NCBI RefSeq assembly: GCF_900101745.1
Contig: NZ_FNAD01000002.1
Location: 248,001 to 312,000 of the forward strand
Source: Glycomyces harbinensis
GTDB taxonomy: Bacteria > Actinomycetota > Actinomycetes > Mycobacteriales > Micromonosporaceae
DNA length: 64,000 nt
Direction: 5' to 3'
Shown here: positions 45,166-54,400 of the stretch, piece by piece
How positions within the stretch are numbered: the stretch's first letter is position 1
How the letters are laid out: each line of letters starts with the position of its first letter
Program-made: the position numbers and the translations under genes
Notes under the pieces: generated by a model
What the model saw: only the letters and a program-made list of their open reading frames with translations
Told to the model about the DNA's origin: nothing
Database searches by the model: none

Positions 45166-45362
45166 GGTTCTCCTAAGTAGATGGCTGTAGGTATTGGGGG
45201 GATCGGGGGCCGCTCGGTCAGGGTGTGAGCAACTGACCGGCTTCGGCACCGTACCAAATGAGACACGCACCAACGCGACGAGAGGTCGCATAACAATCGA
45301 GTAACGGACGATGCGGGAACAGATGGGCCGCAAGGGATTCGAGTCGGGTCGAATGCCGCGAA

Positions 45363-45388
45363 ACGGCCGGGCGAATGCGCCCGGCCGT
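45363..45388 (-). terminator. Terminator of the sugar-binding lipoprotein gene
   Basis: ACGGCCGGGCG and CGCCCGGCCGT form an 11-bp stem, followed on the minus strand by TTTCGC. Confidence 0.75.
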
Positions 45389-45407
45389 CGTTGGCGTGAA
45401 TGCGCGG

Positions 45408-46502
45408 TTACGCCTCGCCGGCGTCGATCTGCTCCTCGGTGAGGTAGCCGCTGTCGACCACGACCTCCACGTAGTTCTCGGCCGTGACGTCCACCGGCTC
45501 GAGCAGGAGCGAGGGCACGAACTTGAAGCCGTTGTCGTACGTCCCGAGGTCGTTGACCTCGGGAGAGCCGCCGTCCACGAGCGCCTTGACCATGTCCGTC
45601 ACGGTGGAGGCGAGCAGGCGGGTGTCCTTGAAGACCGTCTCGGTCTGGCCGGTGCCCTCCTTGATCGCCTTCAGCGACTGCGCCTCGGCGTCCTGGCCCG
45701 TCACGACCGGGAAGTCGTCGCCCGGCTCGTAGTCGTTCTCGACGAGCGCCTCCACCACGCCGCGGCTGATGCCGTCGTAGGGCGAGAGCACCGCGTGGAT
45801 CTCGTCGTCCTTGTAGAAGTCCTTGAGAAGCAGGTCCATGCGCTCCTTCGCGACCTCGCCGCTCCAGTCCACGGTCGCGGTCGGCTCCTGCTCGGTCTGG
45901 CCCGAGAGGATCCTGACCTTGCCCTCGTAGATGTAGCTCTCGAAGGTGTCGAGGCCGCCCATGAAGAAGTACTGCGAGTTGTTGTCGCCGGGGTCGCCCG
46001 AGAACAGCTCGATGTTGAACGGCCCCGGGTTGTCCTTGAGCGCCAGCCGCTCGACGATGTGCGTGGCCTGGAGGACGCCGACCTGGTAGTTGTCGAAGGA
46101 GGCGTAGTAGTCGACGTCGGGGGTCTCCAGGATGAGCCGGTCGTAGGAGATGACCGTGACGCCCTGGTTCTTCGCGTCGCCCAGGACCGCGCCGAGTGAC
46201 TTGTTGTCGATCGCGCCGATGATGAGGAACTCGACCCCCCGGTCGACCATCGACTGGATCTGCGTGAGCTGCGCGTCGAGGTCGCCCTTGGCGTTCTCGT
46301 GGATGACCTCGTAGCCGAGCTGCTTGAGGTTCTCCTCGAGCGCCTCGCCCTCGATCACCCAGCGCTCGGAGGTGTCGGTGGGCATGGAGATGCCGGTGAA
46401 GCCGGTGAGCTGGGCCGCTTCCTCGCCCTCGCCGCATCCGGCCAGTGAGGCGGCTGCGAGGCCCGCCGATCCGTACAGCAGGCCGCGGCGACTGAGGTGC
46501 AT
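45408..46502 (-). CDS. ChvE-like multiple-sugar-binding lipoprotein, orphan
   Basis: This is a 364-residue substrate-binding lipoprotein. A twin-Arg start (LSRRGLLYG) leads to a lipobox SLAGC. The periplasmic-binding fold follows the ChvE pattern: LIIGAIDNKSLGAVL, VTVISYDRLI, DYYASFDNYQVGVLQA, HAVLSPYDGISRGVVEAL and VTGQDAEAQSLKAIKEG. ChvE/XylF relatives bind aldoses and work with an ABC ATPase and permease, but neither is adjacent here. The ATG has AAGGAG 9 nt upstream; an ATG eight codons earlier is rejected. Confidence 0.9.
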   Translation of the reverse strand: MHLSRRGLLYGSAGLAAASLAGCGEGEEAAQLTGFTGISMPTDTSERWVIEGEALEENLKQLGYEVIHENAKGDLDAQLTQIQSMVDRGVEFLIIGAIDNKSLGAVLGDAKNQGVTVISYDRLILETPDVDYYASFDNYQVGVLQATHIVERLALKDNPGPFNIELFSGDPGDNNSQYFFMGGLDTFESYIYEGKVRILSGQTEQEPTATVDWSGEVAKERMDLLLKDFYKDDEIHAVLSPYDGISRGVVEALVENDYEPGDDFPVVTGQDAEAQSLKAIKEGTGQTETVFKDTRLLASTVTDMVKALVDGGSPEVNDLGTYDNGFKFVPSLLLEPVDVTAENYVEVVVDSGYLTEEQIDAGEA

Positions 46503-46823
46503 GGGGCGGTACTCCTTCGTACACAAGAGGGGTTCACGACAACCCGAAACCTACACGAGTCCGGAAAAGCAACAAGTGGCTCATTCCGTAATACAACCGT
46601 GTCCCGACTGGGGGGCGAATCAGGATCATAGCCATATTACGTCTCGCCCGTCGGAGCGAACGGAGACCGCGCGGTCGAGGCGAGAACGATTCGAACCCGA
46701 AGGTAGAACGTGCGGGAACGGCTCCGCCGCGCGGCCCCTCCCGGAGCGACGGACCTCGCGCCCGGACCGTCACGCAGCGTCGCGGAAAACCGGACCGGGC
46801 GTCATCCGCATACCATTGCGGTC
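46503..46823. other. 321-bp divergent spacer between the sugar-binding and MBL genes
   Basis: On the minus strand TTGTTG (46570-46575)-N16-TAGGTT (46548-46553) is a candidate promoter for the sugar-binding lipoprotein. On the plus strand TACCAT (46811-46816) is the likely -10 for the MBL gene. Nothing else is recognised. Confidence 0.5.
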
Positions 46824-47732
46824 ATGAGTGACCGCTGGATCGAAGTGGCCGACAAGGTGTGGGTGCGCCGCATGGAGGAGCTGGACCAATCCCTGGGACT
46901 GGTGATCGGCGAGGAGTGCTGCCTGGTGATCGACACCGGCGTCAGCGCCGACGCCGGGTACGCGTTCGCCACCGCGGTCCGCGAGCTGACCGACCTGCCC
47001 TGGCAGGTGGCCTACACCCACGACCACTTCGACCACTGGTTCGGCACCGCCGCGTTCGGCGAGTCGGCCGTCTGGGCCGCCGGCGACGGCGCGACCTATC
47101 TCAGCCGCGGCGACGAGCAGCGCAAGCGCTGGGCCGCGAAGTACCGCGGCCAGGGCCGCGAGGAGGAGGCGCGCCGCATCGCCCGGTCGCGCCTGGTGCC
47201 GCCGAACTGCCGCGTCAACGGGGCCGTGGGCCTGAACCTGGGCGGGCGCACCGTGGTCCTGCGCCAGGTGGGGCCCGCGCACAGCGACAACGACATGGTC
47301 GTGGAGGTGCCCGACGCGGGCGTCCTGTTCGCCGGCGACCTGCTGGAGGGCGGCGCGCCGCCCTCGTACGGCTCCGCGTTCCCCTACGAGTGGCCGCAGG
47401 CGGTCGAGTACCTGCTGAGCTGGAAGCCGCCGATCGTGGTCCCCGGCCACGGCGATCCGGCCGACTACTGGTGGGCCCGGACCCAGGCGAGGGACCTCGC
47501 CGAGGTGGCCCGGCTGTGCCGGGAGGTCGCGCAGGGCTTCGTCACGAAGGAGGAGGCGCTGGCGCACAGCCCGTTCGGCGCCGAGGCCATGACGGCGGCC
47601 CTCGAACGGTGCGAGGCCCTCACCCCTCCCCCGCCCGAGCCCGCGCCGCCGGCGCCCGCCGCGGCCCAGGGCCCGCCGCCTCCGGTCATCGTCTACGACC
47701 TCTTCGACTACAGCATCGACATGACGCGCTAG
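46824..47732 (+). CDS. MBL-fold metallohydrolase
   Basis: This is a 302-residue metallo-beta-lactamase-fold hydrolase. The zinc motif is THDHFDHW (H-x-H-x-D-H), with GPAHSDND, LFAGDLLEGG and VPGHGDP supplying the remaining ligands. The last about 35 residues are a Pro/Ala-rich tail ending VIVYDLFDYSIDMTR, unusual for the fold. The substrate is unknown. TACCAT ends 7 nt before the ATG, so it is probably leaderless. Its stop shares the palindrome CTAG with the convergent MarR stop. Confidence 0.88.
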   Translation: MSDRWIEVADKVWVRRMEELDQSLGLVIGEECCLVIDTGVSADAGYAFATAVRELTDLPWQVAYTHDHFDHWFGTAAFGESAVWAAGDGATYLSRGDEQRKRWAAKYRGQGREEEARRIARSRLVPPNCRVNGAVGLNLGGRTVVLRQVGPAHSDNDMVVEVPDAGVLFAGDLLEGGAPPSYGSAFPYEWPQAVEYLLSWKPPIVVPGHGDPADYWWARTQARDLAEVARLCREVAQGFVTKEEALAHSPFGAEAMTAALERCEALTPPPPEPAPPAPAAAQGPPPPVIVYDLFDYSIDMTR

Positions 47733-48241
47733 TCGAAGGGCTGGTCCTCGAAGCCCGCGTGGAGCTTGCGCAGGAGTCCGTCGAGCTGCCGCCGCTCCTG
47801 CGGGGTGAGGGGCGCCAGGGCCTCGTCCTGGGCCGCGATCCCGATGCGGACCGCGTCCTCGATGACCTCGCGGCCGAGGTCGGTCATGCGCACCTTCAGC
47901 CCGCGGCGGTCCCCCGGGTCGGGCAGGCGCTCGACGAAGCCGGCGGCTTCGAGCTTGTCGAGGCGCCCGGTGAGGCCGCCAGAGCTGAGCATCATGGCGG
48001 CGCTGATCTCCTTGGGCGAGAGCGTGTACGGCTCGCCTGAACGGCGGATGGTCGCGAGGACGTCGAACTCGTTGGGCCCCAGGCCCTGGCGCGCGCGCAG
48101 CTCGTGCAGGCGCGCGCCGAGCTTCCGGGAGATCCGGTGGATGCGCCCGAAGAGGGCCATGGAGTCGAGTTCGAGTTCGGGCATCTCGCGGCGCCACTGC
48201 GCGATGATGCGGTCCACGGCGTCCTCAGTCATGGTCGACAT
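47729..48241 (-). CDS. MarR family transcriptional regulator
   Basis: This is a 170-residue winged-helix regulator with the MarR HTH (LSPKEISAAMMLSSGGLTGRLDKLEAAGFV) and wing (DPGDRRGLKVRMTDLG). Two starts are possible, ATG at 48241 or at 48232 (MTEDAVDR); GGGGAGA lies close to the first. It is divergent from an EamA transporter across a 124-bp spacer carrying a palindrome and repeats, so it probably controls that transporter. It overlaps the convergent MBL gene by 4 nt. Confidence 0.88.
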   Translation of the reverse strand: MSTMTEDAVDRIIAQWRREMPELELDSMALFGRIHRISRKLGARLHELRARQGLGPNEFDVLATIRRSGEPYTLSPKEISAAMMLSSGGLTGRLDKLEAAGFVERLPDPGDRRGLKVRMTDLGREVIEDAVRIGIAAQDEALAPLTPQERRQLDGLLRKLHAGFEDQPFD

Positions 48242-48296
48242 TCTCCCCTACCTGCATTGACGTCGCGGAAGTGCCTGGCGTCGATCTTACTTCAGT

Positions 48297-48352
48297 TCAA
48301 GTATCTTGACTCCAAGCTACTTTGATGTAAGCTAATCACATGCAAGCTACTT
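48297..48352. promoter_or_regulatory. MarR-type operators overlapping the EamA transporter promoter
   Basis: TCAAG-TAT-CTTGA (48297-48309) is a perfect interrupted palindrome. CAAGCTACTT occurs twice (48313-48322 and 48343-48352), exactly 30 bp apart. A -35 TTGACT (48306-48311) and a -10 TAAGCT (48328-48333) lie within the cluster. Confidence 0.65.
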
Positions 48353-48365
48353 CTAGGAGCCCTCG

Positions 48366-49265
48366 ATGAACCGCGGCACCAAAGACCTCCTCTTGACCGC
48401 CCTCGCCCCGGTCATGTGGGGCACCACCTACATCGTGACGACGGAGTTCCTGCCCGCCGACCGCCCGTTCCTGACCGCCATGCTCCGCGCCCTCCCCGCG
48501 GGCCTCCTCCTCGTACTCCTGTCACGAAGGCTCCCAAGGGGTTCGTGGTGGTGGAAGTCGGCCGTGATCGGCACGCTGAACATCGCCGCGTTCTTCGCCC
48601 TGCTGTTCATCGCGACCTACCGCCTCCCCGGCGGCGTCGCGGCCGTGGCCGCCGCGGTCGGCCCGCTGGCGACGGCCGGGGCGACGATGCTGATCCTGCA
48701 CCAGCAGGTGCGCCTGCGCACCTGGCTCCTGGGCCTGGCCGGCGTCTCGGGCGTGGCGCTCGTGGTGCTGACGGCCCGGGCCGAACTCGACGCGATCGGC
48801 GCCCTCGCGGGCATCGGCGGCGCGGTGTCGATGGCGGTCGCGGTGACGCTGACGAAGCGCTGGGGCCTCCCCGAGAACGCGGGCCCGGCGGCGCTCGCCG
48901 GCTGGCAGCTGACCGCGGGCGGACTGCTGCTCATCCCCCTGGCGTTCGCGACCGAAGGCGCGATTCCGGCAATGACCTCGGGCAACGTGCTCGGCTACGT
49001 GTACCTCGGCCTGGTGAACACGACCTTGGGCTACTGGCTGTGGTTCCGCGGCATCGGGCGGCTCTCGGTGGTGCCGTTGAGCTTCCTGGGCCTGCTCTCG
49101 CCCCTGACGGCGGCGACCGTGGGCTGGCTCGTCCTGGGCGAGACCTTCACCGCCTGGCAGACCGCGGGCTTCGCGATCGCGCTGGCCGCGACGGTCGCGG
49201 CGCAGCTCCAGTACCGCAGGGCACCGGCCCAGACCCCCGAACCCAAGGCCCTCGTCCGAGTCTGA
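48366..49265 (+). CDS. EamA family (drug/metabolite) transporter
   Basis: This is a 299-residue transporter with about ten hydrophobic helices and the two EamA repeats: first LAPVMWGTTYIVTTEFLP, second AVSMAVAVTLTKRWG through LGYVYLGLVNTTLGYWLWFRGI and PLTAATVGWLVLGE. It probably exports a small metabolite or drug. It starts right after the MarR operators and ends near a convergent terminator. Confidence 0.9.
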   Translation: MNRGTKDLLLTALAPVMWGTTYIVTTEFLPADRPFLTAMLRALPAGLLLVLLSRRLPRGSWWWKSAVIGTLNIAAFFALLFIATYRLPGGVAAVAAAVGPLATAGATMLILHQQVRLRTWLLGLAGVSGVALVVLTARAELDAIGALAGIGGAVSMAVAVTLTKRWGLPENAGPAALAGWQLTAGGLLLIPLAFATEGAIPAMTSGNVLGYVYLGLVNTTLGYWLWFRGIGRLSVVPLSFLGLLSPLTAATVGWLVLGETFTAWQTAGFAIALAATVAAQLQYRRAPAQTPEPKALVRV

Positions 49266-49322
49266 GTACAGGAACGCGACGTACGCGTCATCATCGGCCC
49301 GGATCGTCAAAATGGGGCGCGG

Positions 49323-49361
49323 TGCCGCAGACCCGATCGAAGCGCGATCGGCTCTGCGGCA
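49323..49361. terminator. Bidirectional terminator between EamA and ABC permease genes
   Basis: TGCCGCAG pairs with CTGCGGCA, with an inner CCGATCG/CGATCGG stem. Confidence 0.7.
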
Positions 49362-49372
49362 TCGGCGACGGG

Positions 49373-50176
49373 CTAGACCATCTTCCGCCGATAGGCGCGC
49401 ATCGCGAGGGGCGCGGTCACCGCGAAGATGCCGACGGCCCAGGCGAAGGTCCACAGGAGCGGTTCGGCGATGGGGCCGGACGAGAGCAGCCCGCGCATGG
49501 CGTCGGCCAGGTGCGTCACCGGGTTGACCTTCGCCCAGGCCTGCATGAAGCCCGGCATCGTGTTGATGTCGACGAAGGCGCTGGAGGTGAACGTCAGCGG
49601 CATGATGATCACGAAGGCGTAGATCTGGACCTTCTCCTCGGAGTCGGCCACCACCCCCATGAGCACCGAGACCCACGAGATCGCCAGCGCGAACACGACG
49701 AGCGCGAGGGTCGCCAGGAGCGCCCCCGCCCAGCTGCGGAGCTCGAAGCCCATGAGCAGTCCCAGGCCGAGCATGATCGCGATCGACCAGACCTGCTTGA
49801 ACAGGTCGGCGAAGATCTTCCCGGCCAGGGGCGCCGAGCGCGCGATCGGCAGGGACCTGAACCGGTCGTACACGCCCTTGCGCAGGTCGGCGTTGATGCC
49901 GGTGCCGGTGTACATCGTCAGGAAGATGGCGTTCTGGGCGATGAGGCCGCCGAGGACGTACTGGAGGTAGTCCGCGGTCGACCCGGCCATCTGGCCGCCG
50001 AAGACGTACACGAACAAGAGCAGGAACATGACCGGGCTCAGGGAGAGGTCGACCAGTTCGAACGGGTTGTGCTTGATGCGGACCATCTGGCGCCAGGCCA
50101 TGGAGAGGGTCTGGCGGACGGTGTCGGTCAGGCCGGGGCGGCCCATGACCGGGGACTCGATCGTGGCGGCGGTCAT
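49373..50176 (-). CDS. ABC-2 type permease (DrrB-like)
   Basis: This is a 267-residue membrane subunit with six hydrophobic helices. It has RNPFELVDLSLSPVMFLLLFVYVFGG-like family text, DLRKGVYDRFRSLPIARSAPLAGK and the late IIMPLTFTSSAFVDINTMPGFMQAWAKVNPVTHLADAMR, the usual end of DrrB/ABC-2 permeases. It pairs with the upstream ATPase, sharing an ATGA overlap. A lipophilic drug or metabolite is the likely export substrate. Confidence 0.92.
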   Translation of the reverse strand: MTAATIESPVMGRPGLTDTVRQTLSMAWRQMVRIKHNPFELVDLSLSPVMFLLLFVYVFGGQMAGSTADYLQYVLGGLIAQNAIFLTMYTGTGINADLRKGVYDRFRSLPIARSAPLAGKIFADLFKQVWSIAIMLGLGLLMGFELRSWAGALLATLALVVFALAISWVSVLMGVVADSEEKVQIYAFVIIMPLTFTSSAFVDINTMPGFMQAWAKVNPVTHLADAMRGLLSSGPIAEPLLWTFAWAVGIFAVTAPLAMRAYRRKMV

Positions 50177-51156
50177 TTCGCGGCCTCCTCGGGCTGGGTC
50201 TCGTCGTCGGCGTCGGCCTCGGTGCGGTGGCCGGTCAGGGTCAGGAAGACCTCGTCCAGACTGGAGAGTCCGAGGTGGAAGTCGGTCAGCGTGATCCCGC
50301 GGTCGCGCAGGTCGGCGGCGAGCGCCGGCATGACGCCGTCGTCGTTGACGCCGATGGTGATCGCGCCGGCCTCGACGATCGGCTCGATGTCGGGGAAGCG
50401 CTCGGCGACAAGGGCGCGCAGGCTGTCGAGCTGGCCGTGGTCCTCGGGCTGGATGCGCAGGGTCTGCCCGCCGATCTTCGACTTGAGCTGGGTCGGCGTG
50501 CCGGTGGCGATGACCTTGCCGTGGTCGATGACGACGATCTCGTGGGCGAGCTGGTCGGCTTCCTCGAGGTACTGGGTGGTGAGCAGGACGGTGGTGCCGT
50601 CGGCGACGAGGCCCCGCACGAGTTCCCAGAGCTCTCCGCGGGCCCTGGGGTCGAGGCCGGTGGTCGGCTCGTCGAGGAAGAGGATCTGCGGGCGCCCGAC
50701 GAGGCTGGCGGCCAGGTCGAGGCGGCGTCGCATGCCGCCGGAGTAGGCCTTGGCGGCCTTGTCGGCGGCGTCGGAGAGGTCGAACTGGCCGAGGAGCTCG
50801 CGGGCCCGGGCCTTGGCGTCCTTGGTCGGCATGCCGAGGAGGCGGCCGATGAACCGCAGGTTCTCCTCGCCGGTGAGCAGCTCGTCGATGCCCGCGAACT
50901 GGCCGGTGAGTCCGATGAGGGACCGGACTTCGGGGGCGTTGCGCACGATGTCGTAGCCGCCGACGCGGCCGGTGCCGGCCGTGGGCTGGGAGAGGGTGGC
51001 GAGCATGCGCACCATGGTGGTCTTGCCGGCCCCGTTGGGGCCGAGGACACCGAGCACGGTGCCGGTGCGGGCGGTCAGGTCGACCTGGTCGACGGCGACC
51101 AGGTCGCCGAAGCGTTTGGTCAGGCCTTCGGTCTCGATGGCGTTGTCAGGCGACAC
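50173..51156 (-). CDS. ABC transporter ATP-binding protein (DrrA-like)
   Basis: This is a 327-residue ATPase. Walker A is GPNGAGKTT near residue 39, the signature is YSGGMRRRLDLAASL, Walker B is ILFLDEPTTGLD, and the H-loop-like TTQYLEEAD follows. A C-terminal regulatory domain is typical of DrrA. The start is GTG with GAAGGAGG upstream. It is first in a two-gene export operon with the permease. Two palindromes upstream may bind a regulator not encoded nearby. Confidence 0.94.
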   Translation of the reverse strand: MSPDNAIETEGLTKRFGDLVAVDQVDLTARTGTVLGVLGPNGAGKTTMVRMLATLSQPTAGTGRVGGYDIVRNAPEVRSLIGLTGQFAGIDELLTGEENLRFIGRLLGMPTKDAKARARELLGQFDLSDAADKAAKAYSGGMRRRLDLAASLVGRPQILFLDEPTTGLDPRARGELWELVRGLVADGTTVLLTTQYLEEADQLAHEIVVIDHGKVIATGTPTQLKSKIGGQTLRIQPEDHGQLDSLRALVAERFPDIEPIVEAGAITIGVNDDGVMPALAADLRDRGITLTDFHLGLSSLDEVFLTLTGHRTEADADDETQPEEAAK

Positions 51157-51234
51157 GTCGTCCTCCTTCGGATGCGTTCGCACTGCCGGGTGCAATGACA
51201 GGGTTTCAGGTTTCCGCAGCACAAGTGTGCCGAA

Positions 51235-51269
51235 CATCATGATGTCATATTGATGCCGCTTTGGCATCA
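51235..51269. promoter_or_regulatory. Two palindromes upstream of the DrrAB-like operon
   Basis: CATCATGATG (51235-51244) is a 10-bp palindrome. TGATGCC-GCTTT-GGCATCA (51251-51269) is a perfect 7-bp interrupted palindrome. Both share GATG/CATC ends, suggesting one regulator; none is encoded next door. Confidence 0.5.
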
Positions 51270-51412
51270 CACTGGCGGGGCCAGAATGGAGGGTCGGCTC
51301 CGGGCCCACGGATTCACCGCTTTTTCAAGGCGTGCTCCGCGGCCGCACCGACCCGAACTCGATCATGCACCCCGGGTCCGACATCCGCGATCGAATTGCG
51401 GAGCGCGGGCCG

Positions 51413-54400
51413 CTAGAGGGAGTGGAGGAGTTTTTTGATGCGCTTCTCGCTGACCTGGTAGCGGGTCCCGAGCTGCTGGGCGAAGAAGCTGACGCGCAGC
51501 TCCTCGATCATCCAGCGGACCTCGCGGCCCTCGCCGGAGCGCAGCGCGGCCGGGCGGGTGCGGGCGAGCGAGTCCCGTTCGGCCTCAAGGGAGTGGATGA
51601 CGTCCATCTTGCCCTTGTCGCCCGAGACGTCGGCGACGACGCGCCTGGCCCGGAACGCGATGCCCTTGACGTAGCGGTGCAGGTCGTCCAGGCGCCACCA
51701 GCCGGTCGAGCCGACGAACCCGTCGGTGCCGACGAGCGCGTCGAGCTGGCGGCGCATGTCGCTCATGGCCGCGAGCATCGTGAAGTCGAACTTGCCCTCG
51801 AGGAGGCGGGCGGCCTCGCGGGTCTCGGTCAGGACCGCGGCCGCCTTGCGCGCCACGGCGGGCGACTCCCCCGCGACCTCGGGCCGGGCGCGTTTGAGCA
51901 GCGCCTCGAAGCCCTCGCGGTCCCACGCGGGACCGCCGCCCTCGATGAGGACCTTGTCGAGCACGGTCCGCACGCAGTCGGCCAGCAGGGCGTCGACGTT
52001 CGCGTAGGGCCCGGTCGCGAGCGCCAGCTGCTCGTTGCGGGTGAGCGCTTCCTTCAGGTGCGGGTCGGGGGTGTTGAGGCGCAGGAGCCTGCGGGTGCCG
52101 GCCCACATGTTCGCGGCCTGGGTGCCCGGGTCGGGGAAGGCCTTGATCCCGACGGAGCCGCCCTCGTCGACCAGGGCCGGGTAGGCCTTGGCGGTGTAGC
52201 CCTTGCGCGGTGTCTCGTGGAGCTTGGGGAGCGCGTCGAAGTCCCAGGTCTTGAGGCCGGTGCGTTCGAGGTCGAAGGCCTCGGCGGCGGCCTCCTGCGT
52301 CTTGGGGGCGAGCTGCTTCTGGAGCGCGCCGAGTTCCTTGCCCTCGGCGACGACCGAGCCGTCCTCGTCCGTCACACGGAACGTGATGAGGAGGTGGCCG
52401 GGGATCTTGGTGAGGTCGAAGGCGTCCGCGGGGACGTACACGCCGGTCATGGACTTGAGCGTGTCGGCGAGCGCGGCCATCATGGGCCGGCCGGGGGCGG
52501 GCTCCATGCGGGCGACGGCGGCCTTGGCGAAGTCGGGGGCGGGCACGAAGCTGCGGCGCAGGGTCTTGGGGAGGCTCTTGATGAGCGCTTCGGCGAAGTC
52601 GGCGCGCAGGCCCGGGACCTGCCAGGTGAAGGCGTCCTGGTCGAGCTGCTGGAGTGCGGGGAGGGGGACGGCGACGGTGACGCCGTCGCGGGCGGAGCCG
52701 GGTTCGAACTCGTAGTCGAGTTCGAGGTCGGCGCCCTCGGAGGTCCACACCTCGGGGTAGGAGTCGGCGGCGAGGCCGTCGGCGCGGTCGCCCAGGAGCA
52801 GGGCCTCGTCGAAGTCGAGGAGGGTCTTGTCGTTCTGCTTCTTCCACCAGGAGTCGAAGTGGCGGCCCGAGACGATGTCGGCGGGGAGGCGCTCGTCGTA
52901 GAAGTCGAAGAGGGTCTGCTCGTCGGCGAGCAGGCCCCGTTGGCGCACGCGGCTCTCGAGGTCCTCGACCTCGCCGATCTTCGCGAGGTTCTGCGCGAGG
53001 AACTTGTGGTGGGTCTCCCACTCGGCCTGGACGAGGGCGTGCCGGATGAACAGCTCGCGGCTGACGGGGATGTCGATGCGTCCGAAGTTGACGCTGCGGC
53101 GGGCGACGATCGGGACGCCGTAGAGCGTGACGCGCTCGAACGCGAGCACCGCACCGGCCTTTTTGGACCAGTGCGGTTCGGAGTAGGTGCGTTTGAGGAG
53201 GTGCTCGGCGAGCGGTTCGACCCATTCGGGTTCGATCTTGGCGCATACGCGGCCCCACAGGCGGCTGGTCTCGACCAGTTCGCCGGCGACGACCCAGCGC
53301 GGCTGCTTCTTGGCCAGGCCCGAGCCGGGGAAGATCGCGAACTTGGCGTTGCGCCCGCCCAGGTACTCGCGGGTGTCGGCCTCTTTGACGCCGATGTGGG
53401 AGAGGAGCCCGGCGAGCAGCGCGGTGTGGACGCGCTTGGGGTCGGCGGTGGCCTCGGGCGGCTCGACGGGGATCTTCAGGGTCTTGAGGACGCCGAGGAT
53501 CTGGCGGACCAGGTCCTGCCACTCGCGGATGCGCAGGTAGTGCAGGTACTCCTGTTTGCACATGCGCCGGAACGCGCTGGAGGAGCGCGAGCGCCGCTCG
53601 TCCTCGAGGTACCGCCACAGGTTCAGGTACGCGGAGAAGTCGGAGTCGGGGTCGTTGAAGCGGGCGTGGGACTGGTCGGCCTGGGCCCGCTTGTCGGACG
53701 GGCGCTCCTTCGGGTCCTGGATGGACATCGCGGCGGTGATGACGGCGACCGCGCGGACGCAGCCCTCGTCGCGGGCCTGGAGGATCATCCGGGCCAGGCG
53801 CGGGTCGATCGGCAGCTTCGCGATGTCGCGCCCGGCGTTCGTCAGGCGCCGCTCGCCGCGGACGTCCTCGAGGGCGCCGAGCTCCACCAGGAGGTCCATG
53901 CCGTCCTTGATGTTGCGCGAGTCGGGGGCGTCGACGAACGGGAAGGTCTCGACGCGGCCGAGTTTCGCGGCGGTCATCTGGAGGATGACGCTGGCGAGGT
54001 TGGTCCGCAGGATCTCCGCGTCGGTGAACTCGGGCCGGGCGTTGAAGTCGTCCTCGGAGTACAGGCGGATGCAGATGCCCTCGGCGACGCGGCCGCAGCG
54101 CCCGGCGCGCTGGTTGGCGCTGGCCTGGCTGATCGCCTCGATGGGGAGGCGCTGGACCTTGGTGCGGGCCGAGTAGCGGGAGATGCGCGCGTACCCGGCG
54201 TCGACGACGTAGCGGATGCCCGGGACGGTCAGGGAGGTCTCGGCGACGTTGGTGGAGAGGATGATCCGCCGGCCGGTGTGGGAGGCGAAGACGCGGTGCT
54301 GCTCCTGCGCGGAGAGGCGCGCATACAGCGGGACGACCTCGGTGTGGCGGAGCTTGGCCTTCTCGAGGGCGTCGGCGGTGTCGCGGATCTCCTGCTCGCC

